From: Aristolochia californica
Lineage: Eukaryota > Streptophyta > Magnoliopsida > Piperales > Aristolochiaceae
Length of the DNA: 64,000 nt
Reading direction: 5' to 3'
Assembly: GCA_029961685.1 (NCBI GenBank)
Contig: JARWKL010000007.1
Coordinates: 4,484,708-4,548,707 of the forward strand
The notes beneath the pieces are model-generated. The model worked only from the letters and a program-made list of their open reading frames with translations. It ran no database searches and had not been told where the DNA came from. This document shows, in pieces, positions 54,629-64,000 of this stretch. Numbering within the stretch: position 1 is the stretch's first letter; each line of letters opens with the position of its first letter. The translations under genes and the position numbers were made by a program.

Positions 54629-56168
54629 AGAATGCTACCCTTCACCTCCATTCTGCTTGTGTCTATCGCCTCCTTCGTCCTCCCTTAGTTCCCTCTCGAG
54701 ATTTCTCAACAGTCAAGATGGAAAGAGGAGAAGACGAAGAGGTCGCCTTAGAATTCATGGAAGCCATCCGCGTGTACAAGTCCGGTCGTATAGAGCGCCT
54801 CCTTGGCAATGACATTGTCCCCGCCTCCATTGAATCTCCGTCCGGCATCTCCTCCAAGGACATAACCATTTCGCCGGACGTCTCCGCCCGTCTTTTTCTT
54901 CCCAACATCATCGAACCTGCCAAGAAAGTAGCCGTCCTCGTCTACTTCCACGGCGGGGGTTTCTTCATTGAGACACCCTTCTCGCCACTCTACCACAACT
55001 ACGTCAGTTCTCTCGCGTCCGCCGCCAACGTCGTCGCCGTCTCCATCCACTACCGTCGCGCACCTGAACACCCTCTTCCCGCCGCGTACGATGACTGCTG
55101 GGCCGCCCTCCAGTGGGTAGCCTCCCACGCCGACGGCGGGGGGTCGGAGCCCTGGCTCGCCGACCGTGGTGATTTCAAGAGGATCATCATCGTCGGCGAC
55201 AGTGCCGGCGGGAACATAACGCACCAAATGGCGCTGCGTGCTGGGGAGGAGGGAGCCTTGAAGACCGGAACCAAAGTGGAGGGAGCAATGATAGTGAACC
55301 CATACTTCTCGGACCCCCTAATGTGCGGCCGGAAATGGATAAATTTTGGAAGTTCGTTTGTCCCGGCACGACGGGAATCGATGACCCGTGGAGCAACCCG
55401 CTGGCGACGGGGAGTCCCGCGTTGACCGGGCTGGGATGCGGGCGGGTGCTAGTGTGCCTGGAGGAGAAGGATTTCTTGAGGGAGTGGGGGTGGTTTTATT
55501 ATCAAGGGCTGGCATCGAGCGGGTACGAAGGGACGGTGGAGATATTAGAGATGAAGGGCGAGGAGCATGTGTTTCACCTGTTCAAACCGGAATGTGAAAA
55601 TGCCAAAGAGATGATGAAGAGAATGGTGGATTTCATTAATCAGGGTAATTAGTGACATTTACCTTGGTTAGTGTGGTCATGAGGTGTGTGATTTATGATT
55701 TATAATGAGCCTCGTTTAAGTGTTGTGGTCATACATGTTGTTGATACATGGGAATGAATTAATCTCGATTTTGAGATTTCAAATGTAGTTCCTAATAATT
55801 TTGAATCTTGATATGATAAAATTTGGCACTCTATCAATAATTTATTTTTTTTAGCTTTCTTTGCATTTTTATTGGATTTTGCTATCTTACTATAATTTTC
55901 ATGTAGAAAATTATATATTTCCAAAAAGATATTTGAGTCTAGTTTCTTAAACAAAACAAAAAAAATTAATTAAAGTTTTTTACAAGAGAAATCGACATCT
56001 GAAGCAATTTGGTTGATTATGATTTTGTCGAAGAAATTCATTGGGAAGTTGGCCCCTCCATTCCCTTTCAAATAGGAGGTCATGATATGAGGATGGTTGG
56101 GGAAGAAGATTGAATAGAGACGGAAGTGGAACTAGACGAGGTGCTTCGGACCACAACCAAACGGGTAA
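54629..56168 (+). repeat. Left arm of the CXE inverted duplication
   Basis: The arm comprises the CXE leader, the frameshifted coding region and about 500 bp of 3' flank. It is mirrored at about 60600-62106 on the opposite strand. The match is recognisable out to GACCACAACCAAA (56150) against its complement near 60610. Confidence 0.85.
54718..55652 (+). pseudogene. Carboxylesterase copy 1, frameshifted
   Basis: Intronless, starting MERGEDEEVALEF. It keeps YFHGGGFF (oxyanion hole) and GDSAGGN (nucleophile Ser). Near 55309, a 10-bp deletion relative to the intact copy shifts the frame, and a second, 12-bp deletion lies near 55336. The shifted frame ends at 55425 (235 residues). The original frame continues to 55652 with KFVCPGTTGIDD, EKDFLREWG and GEEHVFHLF. 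As read, the product lacks the catalytic Asp and His, so it should be inactive. Coding sequence is otherwise very close to the intact copy, so decay is recent. Confidence 0.88.
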
Positions 56169-57234
56169 CCTTTAACCCCTTATGTAGAACCAGTTAATCT
56201 AGATAGGGGAGTTTGCTAGAGGTAGAATCTAGCTAATCAATCTAGAGGAGAGATTTGTAATTGTGTATTTCAACATACCTTTCTAGTGAACATTTTTTGT
56301 AGTTTTTGGAAAATAGGCAAAAAAAATGGCTAGTTTAATGGCGAAACGTATAAATTCCTCTCCAAATATTGTATGAACAGTAATGAGAGTATATATTGGC
56401 AATCGTTGTATTTATGTACTAGTTTTACTTGAAATTTATTTTCAATCTTTTTTTTAGGGAAAAGAATCATCAGGTTGTAAAAACTCCCATTATCTCTCAA
56501 CTTTTATGATCATTATAGCAATTCAAACTCCACAAACTTTTCCTCTTGTAAATCGAATGTTGGAGACCTGGATATCTCAAGGAGAAAGTTGTCTTTCCAA
56601 ATTTCAAGGATGTAAGTTCTAATTTATTTTGTATTTTCATTGTTTTTTTTTTTACACAGTTGAACTAAAGCCGGTTAATCTCAATAGGAGAGCTTGCTAG
56701 AGCTAAAATCTAGCTGATCAAACTCCAGGATATATTTGTAATCATGTATTTGAGTAAACACATGGCTTAAAAGAGAGCCAAAATCTCTTGTGTGATTTAT
56801 GCTAATAGACCAATTAGTGAAATTTTCTCAAGCAATAGTTCTTGAGCAGTTACTACCAATAGAAGAAAATTGATAACAAAAAAATTTGTTTCCGTTTGTA
56901 CTGTTGTTTGTTATTTGGCTTACTTACTTTTTAAGGAACCTAATTTTTAAAGGTAAATTATCAATTCACTCCTTGAGAAGCTACCTAGTCCAACAATTGG
57001 TATTAAAACAGGTCATTCTTTGACATCAAAATCTATTTGATTTTCATAATTTAATTTCAAATGGCATATCAAAATAGTTTACTTCTTGCCAAAGGACAAT
57101 TTGCCAACTGTCCCCCAATATTTAATTGGATAGATTATCTGTTACATTGCTCTAAGGGCAATAGTTGAATAAGAGAGAAAGAGAGGGGCATTGTGGTAAA
57201 TACAAAGAAAGGGTTTAAAAAAACGAATAGGGAA

Positions 57235-57404
57235 AGAGAAGAAGTAGAGGAGAAAGAAAGGTAAGTCCTAAACTGAGTGATCCCCCTTTCCCTCCTCTTT
57301 TGATTTTTCAAAATGAAAAGTCAAGAGAAGAAGTAGAGGAGAAAGAAAGGTAAGTCCGAAACCGAGTGATCCCACTTTCCCTCCTCTTTTGATTTTTCAA
57401 AATG
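57235..57404 (+). repeat. 89-bp tandem duplication
   Basis: 57235-57315 and 57324-57404 both read AGAGAAGAAGTAGAGGAG... to ...TTTTGATTTTTCAAAATGA with about four differences. Confidence 0.85.
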
Positions 57405-58388
57405 AGGGGGGGTGGGGGGAGATGAACTCTTTTTTGGGTGTTAGTATACATGAGTTCAAGTGCACTGAAAAACAAATTCTAGTGTTAGTGCCCCAAAATG
57501 AAAAATATGATGTAAACAAGAGAATGAGTAACTTTTTATAATATACTTAAATAGAACATATACCTAAACAGATAATTAACTAAAATAAGCATGGTTACAA
57601 TACTAATAAGTGATTTAATGTAGTATTAAAATATATTAATATACTAATTAATGATATACTATATCATATTAATTAATGATTATAGTTTATTATAAAATAA
57701 TATAATAATTACATATGACACTAATAAATATAAAAAATAAATTAAAATGTAAAAAATAACAGAAACGAATATAATAATAAATAAATTTATTTATTAATAA
57801 CATAAGATATATTTTAACATTAAAAATCACAAATTTAATACAGTAATAAAATAAATAAATATATTATTTTTACCAATAACATAATATATATTTTATATAT
57901 TATTAATTAATTATATATTGCCACAAATTTTAAAACCATTGATTTAATTAATTATAACAATGGGATAATTAAACCACAATAATTGATCAAATATTTACTT
58001 TAACAATATTTTAATTATGACTATTAAATCACTAATTTAATACATTAATTAAAAAATGAATATACTGAATACATAAAAACACTTATTTTATTAATAATAG
58101 AAGATGGATTTTTTATGTACTATTAATTAATAATAAATTTTTATAAAATTAAAAATGAGTAGTTTAATTAATTAAAATATGGGATAATTAAACTAAATAA
58201 TTGATCAAATGCTCTCTTTAACAATATTTTATTTACCATGATAGATTATAAATAACATATAATAAATAAATAAGTATATTATTTTATTAATAAACTAGGA
58301 TATATTATTAATAAAATATATAACTAAAACTTAAAAAAACATGCTTGAAAATGAACTGAGTTACTCATAATAGTCCACAATTTACAGC

Positions 58389-58572
58389 ATAAAACCCTAA
58401 CCCTAAACCCTAAATCCCCGAAACACTAATCCTAAAACCTAAAATTAAACCCTAACCCTAAAATCCAAAATTAAACCCTAAACCCTAAATCCCTTAAACC
58501 ATAAAAATTATACCCTAAAACCCAAAATTATACCTAAATCCCCTAAACCATAACCCTAAATCCCGAAATTAT
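58389..58572 (+). repeat. Interstitial telomere-like repeats
   Basis: AACCCTAACCCTAAACCCTAAATCC and further CCCTAAA/CCCTAAAACC units occur over about 180 bp, more regular than the block at 6 kb but still degenerate. Internal to the chromosome here, since genes lie on both sides. Confidence 0.75.
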
Positions 58573-60599
58573 ACTGGAAGCGAACAATCAATACAAATAA
58601 ACCACACATAAACTAAATAAAACAATATCAAACAGTACATTAAACTAAAAAAATAGAATTAGGTTTATTAAGTAAAATTTTGGGGAAATCGAAGCCAAAT
58701 GGGAGAAATTGAGGAAAATCAAAGCCAAAAATGAGGGAAATAGGTAGAAGTTAAGACATTTGAACCCTAAATTGGGAAATCGGAAGAAATTTGATACAAG
58801 AGAGGTGAGAGAGGGGGAAATAGAGGGCGAGAGGCGTCTTGGTGAGAGGTGAGTGAGAGGGCCGAGAAGCAAGGGGCGCAAGGACAGTAGAGAGGGCCGA
58901 GAGCCGAGAGATTGTTCCAAGACGTAGAGAGACCACCGGAGGCAAGAGGGAACCTCGAGACGCAGAGATGGGAGAGACTTAGAGAGAAAGAGAGGGAAGA
59001 GATAAGAAGACGACATAGGCAGAATAAGCCAAATGGAGTGCGAAGACGAGAGGAAGCAGAGAGCGGGAGAAAAAAAAATTCGGGAGAGGAAGGCCGAGAG
59101 GGAGAAGATAACACAAATGAGAAAAAAAATCGTCGGGGGAGGGAACGATGCGTCCCGAGAGACGCTTCAAGTGGATGATTCACAAAATTGGGCTGAATCA
59201 CGATTTCACTATTTTAGCCTGAGATGATTACCTGCATTTTTTAGATGATGTTGACACTCATTCACCACTAACGGCCTAATCAAATGAACTATGCAATGGG
59301 CGAGAATGACAAACCCCCCCCGGATTTGGAAATCCCTACCCCCGTAGGTTAGATGATGCTTGTTCTTTTGTTGGATTTGGAAATTTGAAAATTTTGCGTC
59401 AGTTTAGTTTGAAATTGAGTTGCCCCTTCTCATTTCTTCATTTCTCTTGCTGATTTTCCTAATTTCGGTTTTATTATCTGTTCTCATAGTTTGCCACATA
59501 AACGCATAGAGTTTTAACTTGAGTTGAAGTGTTTTTGAGTTCAGATTTTATACCGTCAGGGTTCTAAAAGTTTGATTTGTGTTCAGTGGTGTGTCGAGTT
59601 TTGAATTTCTGAATTGATCATTCTAATTTGAACTAAAACTAATTGGGTTCTTAAATGTCGTAATTTGGATTTGATTAAGTATGAAAAGAAGTGTAGACTA
59701 GGTTAAGCATCTGAAATTGATGTTTTCAGTTTAGATTTAGGGTAAATGAGTTATGAAATTTCATGTTTGTCTCGATTTAAGCTTGATTAGAGACATTGAG
59801 TTTGAAATTTTGAAATTGTAGTTCTTGAGTTGGATTAAGGTTAATTTGGGTTCTAAAATGTCATATTATGTTTGATTTAAATATGATTAGAAAGAGATTC
59901 AATGTCTTTATTTTTAAGTCTTTGATGTCATTTTTATTTGTAGAACTATAAATATTTGAAAAAATAATTTTTAGATCATCTGACATTATTCCTCATCGTC
60001 CACCTTGGCTACTACTCCTTCGTCTTGCACCATCTGAGGATGGTCCGACGGGTTCGAAGATGCATGACGTGGAGTCACGTGGGGAGGACAGTGAAGTCCC
60101 AAAGACCCAGGGTAATAAAAACTACTCAAAATTTATTTTTATTTATCATAAATTATTTTTAGTTTGTCTATTTACTTTGTGTATAACTTTCGAGCGTATA
60201 TAGATTACTCCACATCCTCTCCATTCGGCAAAAGTATTCTTCCTTGTAGTGACCCCACCATTTTCTCTCCTTAGATCTTCTCCCTCTCCCCTTTACTAGT
60301 TAACTCCACACGCATACGGAGAGAGACACATGACAAGACTCATTCCTCTTTTGACGAGAGCAGGATATCCCTCCAATTTGAAATGTTATCTCATCCACAT
60401 GCCACCCATTTGTCAACTCTTTTGATTGGGTGGAACTTAATTACAATGTCACGCTCACACATATGCAACCTCATTTGTCCATGGGTAGGCAATTAGGTTC
60501 CTTCAATCTTGAGTTGATTAGTGTTGATGACTAAACCATTGATCGAGTTTAATGATTAAATTTTCATACTTAAGCACTCACATAAGACAGATTTGAAAG

Positions 60600-62106
60600 G
60601 CCTTCCATTTGGTTGTGGTCTGAAGCACTTTGTCCGGTTCTACTTCCATCTCCGTTAACTCCTCATCGGGCTTATTGTCACCGTATGTAAGAGGGGGCCT
60701 CTCGTCTTATCCCTCCTTCCCAATGAATTTCTTCACCAAAAACACAATCAATCGATTGCCCTTTCTTTGCTGCTTTAAATGTTGATTTCTCTTTAAAAAA
60801 CTTAAATTAAAATTTTCTAAAAATATATAATTTTCTACAAAAAATTAAAATTATAGTAAGATAGTGCATGAACTAAGAAAGAAGAAACCTAAAAAAATAA
60901 AATATTAGTAGAGTGCCAAATTTTATTATATCAAGATTCAAAATTTTTAGGAACTACATCTGAAATCTCAAAATCAAGATTAATCCATTCCCATGTATCA
61001 ACAACATACATGACCACACCACTTAAACCTGGCCCATTATAAATCATAAATCACACACCTCATGACCACGCTAACCAAGGTCAATGCGACTAATTACCCT
61101 GATTAATGAAATCCACCATTCTCTTCATCAGCTCTTTGGCATTTTCACATTCCGGTTTGAACAGATGAAACACGTGCTCCTCGCCCTTCATCTCTAATAT
61201 CTCCACCGTCCCTTCGTACCCGCTCGATGCCAGCCCTTGATAGTAAAACAACCCCCACTCCCGCAAGAAATCCTTCTCCGCCAGGCACACTAGCACCCGT
61301 CCGCAGCCCAGCCCCGTCAAAGCGGGACTCCCCGTCGCCAGCGGGTTGCTCCTCGGGTCGTCGATCCCCGTCGTGCCGGGACAAACGAACTTCCAAAACT
61401 TATCCATTTTGGCCGACATTTCCGGCTCCACATTAGGGGGTCCCTCGGACCCCCAGAAGTATGGGTTCACTATCATTGCTCCCTCCAATTTGGTTCCGGT
61501 CTTCAAGGCTCCCTCCTCCCCAGCACGCAGCGCCATTTGGTGCGTTATGTTCCCGCCGGCACTGTCACCGGCGATGACGATCCTCTTGAAATCACCATGG
61601 TTGGCGAGCCAGGGCTCCGACCCCCCGCCGTCGGCGTGGGAGACCACCCACTGGAAGGCGGCCCAGCAGTCATCGTACGCGGCGGGAAGAGGGTGCTCAG
61701 GTGCGCGGCGGTAGTGGATGGAGACGGCGACGACGTTGGCAGCGGACGCGAGAGAACTGACGTAGTTGTGGTAGAGCGGCGAGAAGGGTGTCTCAAAGAA
61801 GAAACCCCCGCCGTGGAAGTAGACGAGGACGGCTACTTTCTTGGCAGGTTCGATAATATTGGGAAGAAAAAGACGGGCGGAGACGTCCGGCGAAATGGTT
61901 ATGTCCTTGGATGAGACGCCGGATGGAGATTCAATGGAAGCGGGGACGATGTCGTTGCCAAGGAGGCGCTCTATACGACCGGACTTGTACACGCGGATGG
62001 CTTCCATGAATTCGAAGGTTACCTCTTCGTCTTCTCCTCTTTCCATGTTGACTGTTGAGAATTCTCCAGAGGGAACTAAGAGAGGACGAAAGAGGCGATA
62101 GACACG
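60600..62106 (-). repeat. Right arm of the CXE inverted duplication
   Basis: Reverse complement of about 54640-56168. It includes the intact CXE, its leader to GCCTCGATTCTGC (62106), and matching 3' flank to about 60600. Confidence 0.85.
61090..62046 (-). CDS. Plant carboxylesterase (CXE family), intact copy
   Basis: An intronless gene of 318 residues, the usual CXE length. YFHGGGFFF (77-85) is the oxyanion hole. GDSAGGN (160-166) carries nucleophile Ser162. LAEKDFLREWG gives Asp259 and GEEHVFHLF gives the probable catalytic His291. SIHYRRAPEHPLPAAYDDCW is a strong family block. CXEs are cytosolic alpha/beta hydrolases that cleave small esters, related to the gibberellin receptor GID1 but with the catalytic His kept here. 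The start is the ATG at 62046 (MERGEDEE); the frame is open upstream but has no ATG there. It is the inverted partner of the broken copy at 54718, and a Copia LTR lies just upstream. Confidence 0.92.
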   Translation of the reverse strand: MERGEDEEVTFEFMEAIRVYKSGRIERLLGNDIVPASIESPSGVSSKDITISPDVSARLFLPNIIEPAKKVAVLVYFHGGGFFFETPFSPLYHNYVSSLASAANVVAVSIHYRRAPEHPLPAAYDDCWAAFQWVVSHADGGGSEPWLANHGDFKRIVIAGDSAGGNITHQMALRAGEEGALKTGTKLEGAMIVNPYFWGSEGPPNVEPEMSAKMDKFWKFVCPGTTGIDDPRSNPLATGSPALTGLGCGRVLVCLAEKDFLREWGLFYYQGLASSGYEGTVEILEMKGEEHVFHLFKPECENAKELMKRMVDFINQGN

Positions 62107-62149
62107 AGCAGAATCGAGGCTATGTTTGGCAAAGAACTTAAATAAAGAC

Positions 62150-62760
62150 AAAGTACGAAGAAAAAACTATAGGAGAGACAAAAGAAGAAGGAATTTCTTT
62201 AATATAATTATTTTCTCTATCTATAAAGCACGAGTACATGGGTATTTATACTACTCAATACTAATCAATAGATGCGTCTTATCACTCCAATAGTCACTAA
62301 TCAATACATGTATCTTATCACATCTAAAGACATTAGTTAATGGATGCATCTTTTCATATCAAAAGACATTAGTCAATGGATGCATCTTTTCACATCAAAA
62401 GACATTAATCAACGGATGCATCTTTTCACATCAAAAGACATTAATCAATGGATGTATCTTATTTTCGGTTTTGTTGAACAACCTGTAATAAATTGACAAT
62501 AACCTCTTCTAGAAAACATCAATTCATGAATGGTCTGATTCACTGGAACCGAGACAGGTATAGCTTTCGAATGACATATTATTTGCACCATTTAAATGAA
62601 AATAGACCCTTCAAATGTTTCTTTGATTCCAATCAAGTTTAATATCCAACACCTCCTCTTAAATTTGACATCTTTGTTACACCGATCAATATTCTCAACT
62701 TCTAAAAACTTTCATATTTGAGAGACTTTGTGAAAATGTCAACAAGTAATTAGAAACCAA
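62150..62760 (-). mobile_element. 3' end of a Copia element upstream of the intact CXE
   Basis: An LTR starts TGTTGG on the minus strand (62651), preceded by a polypurine tract ATTTAAGAGGAGG (62652-62664, minus strand). Degenerate RNase H tail sequence (LVDIFTKSLKYESF-like) lies to about 62760. The left LTR border is approximate, near 62150. The rest of the element is missing. The LTR lies within about 100-600 bp upstream of the CXE start. Confidence 0.6.
62260..62461 (+). repeat. 36-bp tandem repeat, about 5.6 units, in the LTR
   Basis: Units of ATTA(A/G)TCAATGGATGCATC then TTTTCACATCAAAAGAC repeat with a 36-bp period. GATGCATC is palindromic in each unit. The array occupies the middle of the Copia LTR. 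Confidence 0.85.
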
Positions 62761-63390
62761 TGAGAGAATTTAGGAGAAAACTCAACGAGGACACTCGGTT
62801 GTATAGGATTATAATTTTTTGGAAAATTAACTGATTATAGTTTTATTGATACTAAATTCACGATTCTTAGATTAAAGATGCCAAATTGATGTTTCCTCGA
62901 CTTTGGAATGAAAATATCTCTAATTTCAAGTTGATCCAACATCCATTTTAAACTAAAAGCAAGCTTGTTTTAATCCATCAACCCATCTCAATCTTTTAAG
63001 TCTTGATACAAAAGAAGAACAAAGGATACTCTATTTGGAAACTTGAAGGATTGGATAATCGTATTCTCTCTTGTATGCCTTGGTTCAAAGAGGATGGTTG
63101 GATTATATGGTCAAATCAGAGTAATATGTCAAACTAAAAGTGAGTTATTTTTATCCTAAACTTAAAAATCGTCAATTTAGTATCTTTGGATCATAGAATT
63201 CAATATTAATTACTCTGATCAATTAATTTTCCTAATTTTTTCTATCATTGGTGTTATTTTCGAAGCATACCCTCGCCGTATTTGTAGAGGATCTCCTCTT
63301 GGGCTCTCGATCGATTTGGGCTTGGGGAATCCCCAATCTTTGAGAACATAACGAGAGTGCTCCGTGCACAGCTGAACCCATCTCTATTTC
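62761..63390. other. Unassigned sequence
   Basis: No gene or clear repeat recognised; probably degraded transposon sequence between the Copia scrap and the CXE leader fragment. Confidence 0.4.
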
Positions 63391-63453
63391 GGGACTAAGG
63401 GAAGACGAAGAAGGCGATAAACACGAGCAGAATGGAGGTGAAGGGTAGCATTC
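63391..63453 (-). pseudogene. Orphan 5' leader fragment of a further CXE copy
   Basis: The minus strand reads AGAATGCTACCCTTCACCTC, CATTCTGCTCGTGTTTATCG and so on to CCCTTAGTCCC, matching the leader of CXE copy 1 at 54629-54692. No coding part follows. Confidence 0.65.
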
Positions 63454-63619
63454 TCTATGCTATAAAGACGGAGACCATCCGTTGGATCTCAATGCCAAGT
63501 CAGCTCGTAATTCATCTACCTCATGAAGCATTACTTTGTGGTCCAACACAACATCTCGAAAACTTTCTTCTAAAGTTAAAAACATCATTTAGGTGTATAT
63601 TGAGAATGGAGCTTTAATA

Positions 63620-63745
63620 TTCTACTATATGTACTTAGATGGGGTTGAAATAAGATTTAATGGGACATACGAAATTATGATGGAGATATGGGTAACCTCG
63701 GGGATAAAATATCATTTTTTTACACACTGCCTATGAGCATAGTGG
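63620..63745 (+). mobile_element. CACTA transposase fragment
   Basis: Resembles 8500-8630 in the CACTA element: AT.TACTTAGATGG.GTTGAAATAA, then AAAATATCATTTTTT.CACAC, then a GAGCATAGT-type block. About 125 bp, no open frame of note. The remainder of the window (to 64000) shows nothing recognisable. Confidence 0.45.
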
Positions 63746-64000
63746 AAGAACCATACAGACACTTGACCAAGACTTGACCAAGAGTGTCCCTAATGTCCAA
63801 CTTGAGTCAAGTCTTTTATTCTTCACCCCAAGTGGTATTATGTGTTTGAGTCACCCTTAAAAAGTGAGTAGTCTCTTTGTAAAACCCAAAAGTTGGGTTG
63901 TTTTTCTGCCTTTCAAATCAAGCAGAGTATTTTTTAGATTATGACCAACTGGTGTATGGAGCTTTTTTGTATAGCTAGGAGTAATTTTCTTCTCTTACAT

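Larger units (their letters stand above)
56169..60599. other. Spacer of the inverted duplication, AT-rich and repeat-laden
   Basis: No confirmed gene. Contents in order: an 89-bp tandem duplication (57235-57404); very AT-rich DNA (57530-58370); telomere-like CCCTAAA units (58389-58572); a GA-rich purine stretch (58795-59160); and an exon-like segment (59968-60109). Open frames in the purine stretch are low complexity (Ser/Leu/Pro or Arg/Glu) and are not counted as genes. Confidence 0.5.

Noticed and set aside
54748..55227. Long minus-strand open frame opposite CXE copy 1, and its mirror at 61537-61914
   Set aside because: GC-rich antisense shadows of the esterase coding sequence; both copies have them because the sense strand is conserved.
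58645..59201. Open frames in the purine-rich stretch
   Set aside because: Low-complexity products (Ser/Leu/Pro or Arg/Glu) from GA-rich DNA, no family signature or splice context.

Overview
This is nuclear DNA from a flowering plant. The genes have many short exons with GT..AG introns, and the families are plant ones: CEP peptide, plastid heme oxygenase, plant-type carboxylesterase. Intergenic DNA is AT-rich and full of plant Copia, CACTA, TRIM, LINE and SINE debris, and a piece of plastid DNA sits in one intron. I cannot name the species; a dicot or magnoliid fits.

Layout. 0-3.3 kb: a possible terminal exon of an unidentified gene (-) and an old TRIM. 3.3-3.6 kb: a CEP-type secreted signalling peptide gene (+). 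4.1-12 kb: a transposon block, made of a 1.1-kb element with long terminal inverted repeats, a decayed CACTA element with its CACTAC terminus and TNP2-like remnants, and a decayed Copia (-). 12.2-13.0 kb: a two-exon unknown gene (-), head to head with a large membrane metallophosphoesterase gene (+, 15 exons, 15.4-25.1 kb). One intron of that gene holds a Copia remnant with a TRIM and a LINE tail nested in it; another holds a SINE and a further TRIM scrap. 26.1-30.6 kb: a sulfotransferase-family type II membrane protein (-, six exons) with an rps12 plastid fragment in intron 3. 33.4-36.6 kb: an HO2-type heme oxygenase-like protein (-). 37.2-43.5 kb: a SERAC1-like armadillo plus alpha/beta-hydrolase protein (-, ten exons) with a one-base frameshift. 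44.5-46.6 kb: a possible 43-residue membrane microprotein (-, two exons).

47-64 kb is a decaying carboxylesterase (CXE) cluster. It holds two old remnants, the second split by a nearly complete Copia element (47521-52858, perfect 5-bp target duplication). It also holds a 1.5-kb inverted duplication with one frameshifted gene (54.7 kb, +) and one intact gene (61.1-62.0 kb, -), and a leftover 5' leader at 63.4 kb. Only the 61.1-62.0 kb copy looks functional.

The genes form no single pathway. They are ordinary single-copy plant genes followed by a tandem gene family under transposon attack. The best second looks are the complete TRIM with its internal minisatellite, the nested intron insertions, the rps12 insert carrying group II domain V, the SERAC1-like frameshift, the HO2 active-site changes, the two small unknown proteins and the CXE inverted repeat. 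Exon coordinates were read by eye from splice sites, phase and family similarity; no search was run.
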